64,000 nucleotides of DNA, taken from NCBI RefSeq assembly GCF_014229965.1, contig NZ_JABGBW010000001.1, positions 387,769-451,768 on the forward strand, in the 5' to 3' direction. Below, piece by piece: positions 55,094 through 63,256 of this stretch. A program made the translations under genes and the position numbers. This DNA is from Peptostreptococcus canis (lineage in GTDB: Bacteria > Bacillota > Clostridia > Peptostreptococcales > Peptostreptococcaceae). Numbering within the stretch: position 1 is the stretch's first letter; each line of letters opens with the position of its first letter. The notes under the pieces were generated by a model, which saw only the letters and a program-made list of their open reading frames with translations, searched no databases and had not been told where the DNA came from.

Positions 55094-56204
55094 TATAGAA
55101 GCATTATTAAATAAGTTAGACGTATGTCCATTTGAACAGCTAGATAAATATGTAGCTGAAGGTAAAAAGGTAATTGGTTGTGCACCTGTTTACGCTCCGG
55201 AAGAATTAGTATATGCACTTGGAATGATACCTATGGGTATATGGGGGGCTGAAGGTGAAGTAACTTTATCAAAAGAATATTTCCCTGCTTTTTATGCTGC
55301 TCCAATTTTAAGACTTATGGATTTGGGACTAGAAGGAAAGCTTGATAAAATGTCAGGTATGATTATACCGGGTCTAAGTGATGGATTAAAGAGTCTTAGC
55401 CAGAACTGGAAAAGAGCCGTGAAGAATGTTCCATGTTTGTATATAGGATATGGACAAAACAGAAAAATCAAGGCAGGATTAGATTTTAATGAAAAACAGT
55501 ATGTAAAATTAATCGCTGAACTTGAAAAAATAGCTGACTGTAAATTGGAAAACAGTAAAGTTGAAGAAGCTATATTACTATACAATAAACATAGAAAAGC
55601 ATTGCAGGAATTCAATACTTTAGCTGCTAAACATTTAAATACTATTACTCCAACTTATAGGGCTAGAGTAATGTCAAGTGCATATTTTATGGATAAGGCA
55701 GAACATTTAGCAATTGTTGAAGAAATAAACAACGAATTAAAAGCTATGCCAGAAGAAGCATTTGATGGAAAGAAAGTAGTTACAACTGGTCTATTGGCAA
55801 ACAGCCCAGAAATTTTAAAGATATTTGAGAATCATAAACTAGGAATAGTAGATGATAATATCAACCATGAATCAGGACAGTTTGACTACTTAGTAGATGA
55901 AGGAACTGACAATCCAGTTAGAGCTTTAGCTAAGTGGATTTCAGATATAGAAGGTAGTACATTACTGTACGATCCAGAAAAACTAAGAGGTAAAATAATA
56001 ATGGATAAGGTTAAAAAACACAATGCTGATGGTGTGGCTTATCTATTGACTAAGTTCAGTGATTCAGATGAATTTGATTATCCTATTATCAGAAATGAAC
56101 TTAACGAGGCAGGAATAATGAATATTTTAGTTGAAGTGGATCAACAAATGACTAACTTCGAACAAGCAAATACTGCATTGCAGACATTTGCAGACATGAT
56201 TTAA
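55086..56204 (+). CDS. hadC: 2-hydroxyacyl-CoA dehydratase beta subunit
   Basis: A 372-residue partner of HadB. KKVIGCAPVYAPEELVYALGMIPMGIWG is the typical N-terminal block (positions about 27-54), where a cysteine ligates the second Fe-S cluster. Later cysteines (VPCLYIG, ADCKLE) and SGQFDYLVDEG are also family features. It overlaps hadB by 8 bases. RBS AGGAGGGG lies inside the end of hadB. Confidence 0.92.
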   Translation: MSNIEALLNKLDVCPFEQLDKYVAEGKKVIGCAPVYAPEELVYALGMIPMGIWGAEGEVTLSKEYFPAFYAAPILRLMDLGLEGKLDKMSGMIIPGLSDGLKSLSQNWKRAVKNVPCLYIGYGQNRKIKAGLDFNEKQYVKLIAELEKIADCKLENSKVEEAILLYNKHRKALQEFNTLAAKHLNTITPTYRARVMSSAYFMDKAEHLAIVEEINNELKAMPEEAFDGKKVVTTGLLANSPEILKIFENHKLGIVDDNINHESGQFDYLVDEGTDNPVRALAKWISDIEGSTLLYDPEKLRGKIIMDKVKKHNADGVAYLLTKFSDSDEFDYPIIRNELNEAGIMNILVEVDQQMTNFEQANTALQTFADMI

Positions 56205-56232
56205 TAAAAGTTAAATTTTAAGGAGGCAATCT

Positions 56233-57366
56233 ATGATTTTCGAAAAAGAACATGAGTTAGTTCGTCAGCTAGCAAGAGAATTCGCTGAAAAAGAAATTAA
56301 GCCAACTGCAGAAGAAGTTGACGAAACAAGCGAATTTCCAATGGAAATTTACAAAAAAATGGCTGATGCTGGGTTTTTAGGTATTAAGATACCTCAGCAA
56401 TATGGCGGTTCAGGTGGAGACCATCGTTCATATGCAATAGTTATGGAAGAATTAGCTAAGGCATCTGGTGTTTCTACTATATGGATTTCATCACCAAATT
56501 CACTACAGTCTACTCCAATATTAAGAGATGGTACTGAAGAGCAAAAAGAAAAATATCTAAGACCTATGGTTACTGGTGAGAAGATGTTCTGTTTTGCATT
56601 GACTGAGCCGGGAGCAGGTTCTGATGCGGCATCTATACTTACTACAGCAGTAAAAGATGGAGATGACTATATATTAAACGGAAGAAAGACATTTATTACT
56701 GGTGCACCGGTTTCTGACTACATTATAGTGTTTGCTAAGACTAGTGAACAACACGGTGCAAAGGGAATATCTACTTTTGTAGTTGATTCAAAGGCTGAGG
56801 GTGTATCTTTTGGTAAACCTGAACACAAGATGGGTATGATTGGTTGCCCGACTAGTGATGTAGTTTTAGAAAATGTTAGAGTACCTAAAGAAGATATGTT
56901 AGGTAAAGAAGGTAAAGGTTTCTTAAATGCTATGAAGACTCTAAGCGTTGGTAGATTAGGTATAGCTTGTCAGGCTCTTGGCCTTGCTGAAGGGGCAATG
57001 GAAGAAGCTATTAAATATGCTAAGGCTAGACACCAGTTTGGTAAATCAATAGCCAAGTTCCAGAATACTCAGTTCTTAATTGCTGAAATGGAAACTAAAT
57101 TAGCTGCTATGCGTCACCTTGTATACGATGCTGCTTATAAAATGGATATGGGACAAAGTGCTGATAAGGAAGCTTCTATGGCTAAATTATTTGCAACTGA
57201 AGAAGCTAAATGGATAATTGATAAGGCTTTACAGATCCATGGTGGATATGGATATATTAAAGAGTATCCAATCGAAAGAATTTACAGAGATATAAGAGTA
57301 ACTTCAATTTATGAAGGTACTTCAGAAGTTCAGAAGATGGTTATAGCATCAAGCGTATTGAAATAA
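56233..57366 (+). CDS. acdB: Acyl-CoA dehydrogenase (enoyl-CoA reductase)
   Basis: A 377-residue FAD enzyme. FALTEPGAGSDA is the flavin-binding signature. The C-terminal QIHGGYGYIKEYPIERIYRD and the catalytic glutamate region IYEGTSEVQKM are intact. With EtfAB it reduces the enoyl-CoA made by HadBC. In related anaerobes this step is electron-bifurcating, reducing ferredoxin at the same time; that is family knowledge and not visible here. RBS AAGGAGG. Confidence 0.92.
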   Translation: MIFEKEHELVRQLAREFAEKEIKPTAEEVDETSEFPMEIYKKMADAGFLGIKIPQQYGGSGGDHRSYAIVMEELAKASGVSTIWISSPNSLQSTPILRDGTEEQKEKYLRPMVTGEKMFCFALTEPGAGSDAASILTTAVKDGDDYILNGRKTFITGAPVSDYIIVFAKTSEQHGAKGISTFVVDSKAEGVSFGKPEHKMGMIGCPTSDVVLENVRVPKEDMLGKEGKGFLNAMKTLSVGRLGIACQALGLAEGAMEEAIKYAKARHQFGKSIAKFQNTQFLIAEMETKLAAMRHLVYDAAYKMDMGQSADKEASMAKLFATEEAKWIIDKALQIHGGYGYIKEYPIERIYRDIRVTSIYEGTSEVQKMVIASSVLK

Positions 57367-57381
57367 GGGGAGGTAAAATAG

Positions 57382-58173
57382 ATGAAAATTGTAGTTTGCA
57401 TTAAGCAAGTACCAGATACAACAGAGGTAAAACTTGACCCTGTTAAAAATACTTTGATCCGTGATGGAGTTCCAAGTATCATCAACCCTGATGATAAAGC
57501 AGGTTTAGAGCTGGCACTTCAGATAAAGGAAACTGTTCCAGGAAGTACTTTAACTGTAGTATCAATGGGACCTCCTCAGGCGGAAGTTGCGTTAAGAGAA
57601 GCATTAGCTATGGGATGCGATGATGCTATATTAATATCAGATAGAGCATTTGGTGGTGCGGATACATGGGCAACATCATCAACAATAGCTGGTGCATTGA
57701 GAAATATAGATTACGATATAATTATAGCTGGTAGACAGGCAATAGATGGAGATACAGCACAGGTTGGACCTCAGATTGCTGAACACTTACAAATACCACA
57801 GATTTCTTACTGTGAAAGTTTAACAGTAGAAGGAGATAAATTTATAGTAAAAAGACAATTTGAAGATAGATATCACATGATAGAAATCGGAACTCCTTGT
57901 CTGTTGACAACATTAGCTGAAGAAATCAATCCAAGATATATGTCAATAGGCGGAATATTTAATGCTTACAAGAAAGAAATTAAAGTTTGGGGACTTAAGG
58001 ACATAGAAGACAAACTAGATATATCAAATATCGGTTTAAAGGGTTCACCTACAAATGTTAAAAGATCATTCACTAAGCAGGCTAAGGGTAAAGGTGTTAA
58101 ATTAGAAGGCCTAACTCCTGAAGAAGCAGCAGATGCAATTCTTGCTAAGCTACAGGAAAAGTATTTTATATAA
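57382..58173 (+). CDS. etfB: Electron transfer flavoprotein beta subunit
   Basis: A 263-residue EtfB. IVVCIKQVPDTTEVKLDP at the N-terminus, IINPDDKAGLELALQI, and the adenosine/NAD-binding AGRQAIDGDTAQVGPQIAEHL are family blocks. It forms a heterodimer with EtfA, taking electrons from NADH to the acyl-CoA dehydrogenase and perhaps ferredoxin. RBS GGGGAGGT; 15 bases after acdB. Confidence 0.94.
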   Translation: MKIVVCIKQVPDTTEVKLDPVKNTLIRDGVPSIINPDDKAGLELALQIKETVPGSTLTVVSMGPPQAEVALREALAMGCDDAILISDRAFGGADTWATSSTIAGALRNIDYDIIIAGRQAIDGDTAQVGPQIAEHLQIPQISYCESLTVEGDKFIVKRQFEDRYHMIEIGTPCLLTTLAEEINPRYMSIGGIFNAYKKEIKVWGLKDIEDKLDISNIGLKGSPTNVKRSFTKQAKGKGVKLEGLTPEEAADAILAKLQEKYFI

Positions 58174-58233
58174 GATACTGTGAATAAAGAGAAGAGAAAT
58201 TTTAATATAATAATTTGAAAGGAAGATTACCTA

Positions 58234-59241
58234 ATGAACAAAGATATTTATGTAGTAGTTGAACAGGTAGACGGTGTTGTACAAAAAGTAGGCATCGAGC
58301 TTATCGGTATAGCAAGTCAGTTAGCTGCAGACTTGGAACAGAAAGTGGTAGCTGTTGTACTTGGCGATAATGTAAAAGGATTAGCTGATAATCTAATTCA
58401 TCATGGAGCGGAAAAAGTAATAGTTGTAGAAGATCCAATGTTGGCTGTTTATGCAACTGAACCATATACAAAAGCCCTTAATGCAGTAATAGAAGCTAAA
58501 AAACCGGAAATTGTACTTTATGGAGCAACTTCAATAGGTAGAGACCTGGCTCCTAGAGTATCTGCTAGAGTTCACACTGGTTTGACAGCTGACTGTACAA
58601 AGTTGGAAATAGATCCGGAAACTAAGTTATTATTAATGACTAGACCAGCATTTGGTGGTAATATAATGGCTACTATTGTTTGTAAAGAACATAGACCACA
58701 GATGGCTACTGTTAGACCAGGAGTTATGCAAGCTCTTCCAAAAGATGCAAGCAGAACTGGTGAAGTTGAAGAATTCAAGGTTGAATTTACTCCAGAAGAT
58801 ATGAATATAAAAATAAGAGAGGTTGTTAAATCTAAACATGCAAAGGTAGATATAACTGAATCTAAGGTTCTTATTTCAGGTGGTAGAGGTATAGGAAGTC
58901 CAGAATATTTTGATGTATTAAAAGAGCTTGCAGATGAGTTAGGTGGCTTAGTTACATCTTCAAGAGCAAATGTTGATGCTGGATGGATTGGAAGAGAAAG
59001 ACAGGTTGGACAGACTGGTAAAACAGTAAGACCTGATTTATATATGGCTTGTGGTATATCAGGAGCTATACAGCACTTAGCTGGTATGGAAGATTCTGAA
59101 TATATAATTGCTATTAATAAAGATTCACATGCGCCTATCTTTGGTGTTGCTGACTTAGGTATTGTAGGGGATGTACATAAGATAATGCCTATATTAATTG
59201 AAAAGGTAAAAGCATTAAAAGAATCTAAAAAAGATATGTAA
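58234..59241 (+). CDS. etfA: Electron transfer flavoprotein alpha subunit
   Basis: A 335-residue EtfA. The C-terminal FAD domain has SGGRGIGSPEYFD, SSRANVDAGW, RQVGQTGKTV and YMACGISGAIQHLAGM, all classical. LYGATSIGRDLAPRVSAR is the N-terminal domain marker. It closes the hadA-to-etfA run. A hairpin about 100 bases later may terminate it. RBS GAAAGGAAG. Confidence 0.94.
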   Translation: MNKDIYVVVEQVDGVVQKVGIELIGIASQLAADLEQKVVAVVLGDNVKGLADNLIHHGAEKVIVVEDPMLAVYATEPYTKALNAVIEAKKPEIVLYGATSIGRDLAPRVSARVHTGLTADCTKLEIDPETKLLLMTRPAFGGNIMATIVCKEHRPQMATVRPGVMQALPKDASRTGEVEEFKVEFTPEDMNIKIREVVKSKHAKVDITESKVLISGGRGIGSPEYFDVLKELADELGGLVTSSRANVDAGWIGRERQVGQTGKTVRPDLYMACGISGAIQHLAGMEDSEYIIAINKDSHAPIFGVADLGIVGDVHKIMPILIEKVKALKESKKDM

Positions 59242-59341
59242 TCAATGAGAAATACATAGTTTATAGACAAATTGTTTGCATTACAAAAAAAGTATATTTA
59301 ACTTTAATAAATAATAGTAAACATGTTTGAAATATAGTATA

Positions 59342-59376
59342 ATATATCTAGGAGATCATTTTCCTCCTAGATATAT
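59342..59376 (+). terminator. Perfect 13-bp hairpin between etfA and the dehydrogenase gene
   Basis: ATATATCTAGGAG (59342-59354) pairs with CTCCTAGATATAT (59364-59376) across a 9-base loop. No clear T-run follows, so termination is uncertain. A TATAAT overlaps its start (59338-59343), so it could instead lie at the 5' end of the dehydrogenase transcript. Confidence 0.5.
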
Positions 59377-59463
59377 AACTATATCATTATAATTTGTAAA
59401 ATTTATTTATCTAAAAAATTTTAAAAAAATAGTTAAATAAATAACAAAATAGGAGGAGAAAAA

Positions 59464-60456
59464 ATGGTTAAGGTAAGAGTTACTTGCAACAAGAACATTA
59501 TTGAAAGATTCGGAGTTAAGAAACCAGAAGGCTGGGATTTCCAGTATATCAACTATCCTTGTTCTGATGAAGAGTTAGCTGAACAGTGTAAGGATGCAGA
59601 TATAGTGTTTTGTGGACCAGTAGACTATTTCAGAAGAGAAGTAATAGAAAAACTTGATAATTGTAAACTTATACACTCTTTGGGAGTTGGATTCGACAAG
59701 ATAGATCTTGAAGCTGCTAAAGAAAAAGGAATCTATGTTTGTAATAACAGAGCGGTTAATGCAGTTCCAGTTGCTGAATTAGCAGTTGGTCATATGATTA
59801 CTTGTTTAAGAAGAATGCCTGAAGCTGATGCAAAAATTAAGGCTAAGGGAGCAGAAGGATTTCATGAGAGTTTCAAAGAATATCAAGTTAAAGGACAGAG
59901 TGAATTAAGTTCTAGAGTAGTTGGGCTAGTTGGTCTTGGGGCTATTGGTAAGGCTGCTGTTAGAATGCTTAGAGCATTTGGTTGTAAAATTATGTACTAT
60001 GATGTGTTTAGAGCATCTGAGGAATACGAAATAGAAAATGACTTAACATTCTGCACTTATGAAGAGATACTTAAGAATTGTGATATTATTTCTTACCATG
60101 TTCCAGTTCTTGATTCTACAAGAGATATGGTTCGTAAAGAAACAATAGATATGATGAAGCAAGATGCTATCATCATAAACGTTGCCAGAGGGGAAATAAT
60201 AAATAACGAAGATCTTGCTGAAGCTCTTAACAACGGAAGAATATTTGCTGGTCTTGATGTAATTGCTCCTGAACCACCTACAGCTGATCATCCAATATTC
60301 AACCTTACTGAAGCTGGAAAAGCCAGATTATCTATAACACCACATATAGCTGGTACAACAGATGATGCATTTATAAGAATGTCTGAGTGGTCTTATGCAG
60401 ATATGGTTAAGGTTATGAATGGTGAAAGACCAAATAATATAGTTAATGGTCTTTAG
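59464..60456 (+). CDS. D-2-hydroxyacid dehydrogenase (LdhA/FldH role)
   Basis: A 330-residue NAD-dependent 2-hydroxyacid dehydrogenase of the PGDH superfamily. The NAD fold has VGLVGLGAIGKAAVRML. Catalytic residues are in NVARGEIINN (Arg), IAPEPP (Glu) and TPHIAGTT (His). In this locus it would reduce the 2-oxo acid to the (R)-2-hydroxy acid used by HadA. I give no symbol because its sequence looks more SerA-like than the classical C. difficile LdhA I recall. RBS AGGAGGAG. Confidence 0.85.
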   Translation: MVKVRVTCNKNIIERFGVKKPEGWDFQYINYPCSDEELAEQCKDADIVFCGPVDYFRREVIEKLDNCKLIHSLGVGFDKIDLEAAKEKGIYVCNNRAVNAVPVAELAVGHMITCLRRMPEADAKIKAKGAEGFHESFKEYQVKGQSELSSRVVGLVGLGAIGKAAVRMLRAFGCKIMYYDVFRASEEYEIENDLTFCTYEEILKNCDIISYHVPVLDSTRDMVRKETIDMMKQDAIIINVARGEIINNEDLAEALNNGRIFAGLDVIAPEPPTADHPIFNLTEAGKARLSITPHIAGTTDDAFIRMSEWSYADMVKVMNGERPNNIVNGL

Positions 60457-60505
60457 TATTTATACGGCATTATTGCTGAATTTATTTTAGAAAAAGGTGA
60501 CGAGT

Positions 60506-61834
60506 ATGGAAATTAAGAGAAAAGACGTTATTGTGTGTGGATTTGCCTTATTTGCAATTTTCTTTGGTGCTGGTAACTTAATATTCCCGCCACATCTTGG
60601 AGTAATTGCTGGTGACAGATGGTACGTTGCTATGTTTGCATTCTTACTATCAGATCCAGTTTTACCTATACTAGGGGTTATAGTTACTGCAAGATTAGGT
60701 GGTAGAGCAGATGATTTAGGAAAGAGAGTTAGTCCTGCATTTGCAAAATTAATAGGTACTATTGCTATTTTGACAATTGGGCCATTCTTTGCCGTTCCTA
60801 GAACTGGTGCTACTACTCATGAAATTTTTGTTAAACCATTATTTCCAAGTGTGCCGATTTGGGCAACTGCGATAGTATTCTTTGGTTTAACGCTATATAT
60901 TACACTTAATCCTGGTAAAGTAATAGATGTTATTGGTAAATATCTTACTCCAGCATTATTGGTAATATTAACTTTAATTGTTGTTATATCAATAGTAAAT
61001 CCTCCTGATCCAAAGGTTACTACTGAGGCTACTGGCTTATTTACAATGGGATTCTCAGAAGGTTACCAGACAATGGATGCTCTTGGATCACCTCTAATGG
61101 CTGGTATAGTTATGACAGACTTAATCAGACGTGGATATAGTGATAAAGAAACACAGTTCAAAGCTAGTGTTCAGGTAGGTATAGTAGCGTTTGTACTACT
61201 TGCATTAGTATATGGTGGTTTAACTTATGCTGGTGCTACAGTTGGTGGACACTTTGATGGTGAAACAGAAAGAACTGCACTATTAATTGGTATGGTAGAA
61301 TTGATGTTAGGTAATGTTGGTAAAGTATTTATGGGTGTAGCTGTTGCTCTTGCTTGTTTGACAACTTCAACAGGTCTTAGCTCAACTTGCGGAAATTACT
61401 TTGAAACTATTTCAGGCGGAAAATTAAAATATAAATACATAGTAATGGCTTGCGTTGCCGTTGCATTTGTATTATCTTTAATCGGTGTTGATGGACTTAT
61501 AGCTATAGCAGTTCCAATATTATCAGCAATTTATCCAGTTATTATTGTACTTATCGTAATGTCTATATTTGACCACAAAATAAAGTACAATTGGACTTAT
61601 ACTGGTGCAGTAATAGGTGCTTTTGTAGTTGCTTTGATAGAAAGCATTAACTTAGCTTCTGTAATGAGAGGTGGAAATTTACTTGCCGATCAAGTTGCTG
61701 TAGTAAAATCATTACCGCTTGCAGCATTTGGTTTTGAATGGATATTACCGGCAGTTGTTTGTTCAATAATATTAACAGTAATCAGTATGGCAACTAAGAA
61801 AGGTAAAACAATAAATGATCCTATAGATAGATAA
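60506..61834 (+). CDS. brnQ: Branched-chain amino acid transporter, BrnQ/LIV-II family
   Basis: A 442-residue membrane protein with about twelve helices. FGAGNLIFPPHLGVIAG at the start and FFAVPRTGATTHE are the BrnQ signatures. It imports leucine, isoleucine or valine with Na+ or H+. The start ATG 60506 has AAAGGTGA upstream. Its place between the dehydrogenase and aminotransferase favours a branched-chain substrate for the pathway, though it could serve a general role. Confidence 0.92.
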   Translation: MEIKRKDVIVCGFALFAIFFGAGNLIFPPHLGVIAGDRWYVAMFAFLLSDPVLPILGVIVTARLGGRADDLGKRVSPAFAKLIGTIAILTIGPFFAVPRTGATTHEIFVKPLFPSVPIWATAIVFFGLTLYITLNPGKVIDVIGKYLTPALLVILTLIVVISIVNPPDPKVTTEATGLFTMGFSEGYQTMDALGSPLMAGIVMTDLIRRGYSDKETQFKASVQVGIVAFVLLALVYGGLTYAGATVGGHFDGETERTALLIGMVELMLGNVGKVFMGVAVALACLTTSTGLSSTCGNYFETISGGKLKYKYIVMACVAVAFVLSLIGVDGLIAIAVPILSAIYPVIIVLIVMSIFDHKIKYNWTYTGAVIGAFVVALIESINLASVMRGGNLLADQVAVVKSLPLAAFGFEWILPAVVCSIILTVISMATKKGKTINDPIDR

Positions 61835-61879
61835 ATTTTTGTAAATAGGATAATTTAAAAATAATTGTGTATATATTAT

Positions 61880-61920
61880 TTCAAGCTCCTTTTCAATGGG
61901 AAAAGGAGCTTGAATATAAA
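61880..61920. terminator. Terminator of brnQ
   Basis: A perfect 14-bp stem (TTCAAGCTCCTTTT, 61880-61893, with its complement 61901-61914). The T-tract is weak, so partial read-through to the aminotransferase gene is possible. Confidence 0.65.
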
Positions 61921-61950
61921 TAATTTTTATAATAGTGGGAGGTAATCAAC

Positions 61951-63135
61951 ATGATTTCACAGGATATGGTAAAATTAGGTACAGCTAAGTCTATAATTAG
62001 AGAACTTGCAGGTTTTGGAGCTCAGAGAGCTGCAATTGTAGGTGCTGAAAATGTACTTGACTTTAGTTTAGGTAATCCAAGCGTTCCGGCTCCAAAAGCA
62101 GTTCAGGATGCTATAGTTGATATAATTAATAATTATGAGCCAAAGGTATATCATAGTTATAGTTCAGGTGCAGGTCACAATGCTTGTAGAACTGCAATAG
62201 CTGAAAATCTTAATAAGAGATTTGGTACTGATTATACGATGGACAATTTCTTGATGACTTGTGGTGCTGCTGCTTCATTAAATATAGTTTTCAAAGCTCT
62301 AATATCTTCTCCAGAAGATGAAATAATGGTATTAGCTCCATTCTTCCCAGAATATACAGTATTTATTCAGGGACAGGGTGGTAAACAAGTATTAGTTCCT
62401 TGTAAAGATGATATGCAACTTAACCTTGAAGGAATTAAGTTAGCACTTACTCCAAATACAAAAGCAATAGTTGTTAATTCTCCTAATAATCCATCAGGAG
62501 TTGTTTATACTAAAGAAGAAGTAGAGGGTCTTTGCGAATTACTAAAAGAAAAATCTAAAGAATATGGACATCCTATCTATTTAATTACAGATGAACCATA
62601 TAGAGAATTAGTCCTTATAGATGGACTAGAAGTTCCTTTTATACCAAATATGTATGACAATACAGTTGTCTGCTATTCTTGGTCAAAATCTTTATCTCTA
62701 CCAGGAGAAAGAATTGGTTATGTACTAGTTCCTAACACAGTAGAAGATAAAATGCTTATGGCTGCAGTAGCAGGTTCTGCCAGAGTTCTTGGATATGTTT
62801 GTGCTCCAACTTTATTCCAGATGGTAATTGAAAGATGTGTTGATGTTGAACCTGATTTAACTGTTTATAAGAAAAACAGAGATTTATTATATGATGGATT
62901 GACTAAGTTAGGATATAAGGTTGCTAAACCAGCTGGTGCATTTTATCTATTTATTGAAGCTCCAGATGGAGATTCAGAAAAATTCTCTGAAAAAGCAAAA
63001 GAATATGATATGTTAGTTGTTCCTGGAACTGGATTTGGTTCTAAGGCTCATATGAGATTATCATACTGCGTTGAAACTGAAAAGTGTGAAAAAGCACTTC
63101 CAGTGTTTGAAAAGTTAATGGCTGATTATAAATAA
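61951..63135 (+). CDS. PLP-dependent aminotransferase (class I/II)
   Basis: A 394-residue aminotransferase. The fold-type I signature is visible: FSLGNPSVPAPKAV, CGAAASLNIVFKAL, VNSPNNPSGVVY, ITDEPYREL and the lysine motif CYSWSKSLSLPGERIGY. It would convert the amino acid to its 2-oxo acid, the entry step of the reductive path. Substrate range is not visible; aspartate, aromatic and branched-chain forms share these motifs. RBS GGGAGGT. Confidence 0.88.
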   Translation: MISQDMVKLGTAKSIIRELAGFGAQRAAIVGAENVLDFSLGNPSVPAPKAVQDAIVDIINNYEPKVYHSYSSGAGHNACRTAIAENLNKRFGTDYTMDNFLMTCGAAASLNIVFKALISSPEDEIMVLAPFFPEYTVFIQGQGGKQVLVPCKDDMQLNLEGIKLALTPNTKAIVVNSPNNPSGVVYTKEEVEGLCELLKEKSKEYGHPIYLITDEPYRELVLIDGLEVPFIPNMYDNTVVCYSWSKSLSLPGERIGYVLVPNTVEDKMLMAAVAGSARVLGYVCAPTLFQMVIERCVDVEPDLTVYKKNRDLLYDGLTKLGYKVAKPAGAFYLFIEAPDGDSEKFSEKAKEYDMLVVPGTGFGSKAHMRLSYCVETEKCEKALPVFEKLMADYK

Positions 63136-63199
63136 GAAGTTTCAGGCTTAGCTAGAGTAAAATTAAATATAATTTTCAAATTAAAAGTTTGATAAAAAT

Positions 63200-63256
63200 T
63201 AAAATAGCATTGATGAAATATAGTGATTATCTATATTTCCACAATGCTATTTTTTT
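63200..63256. terminator. Convergent bidirectional terminator
   Basis: AAAATAGCATTG pairs with CAATGCTATTTT via an inner GAAATATAG/CTATATTTC helix with short bulges, and both sides have A or T runs. It serves the aminotransferase and the opposing gene. Confidence 0.8.

Noticed and set aside
58572-59270. 232-residue minus-strand frame over etfA
   Set aside because: etfA on the plus strand is fully supported by conserved flavoprotein motifs; the reverse frame has no recognisable domain and no RBS.
60457-60505. T-box or other leader ahead of brnQ
   Set aside because: The gap is only about 50 bases and holds just an RBS.
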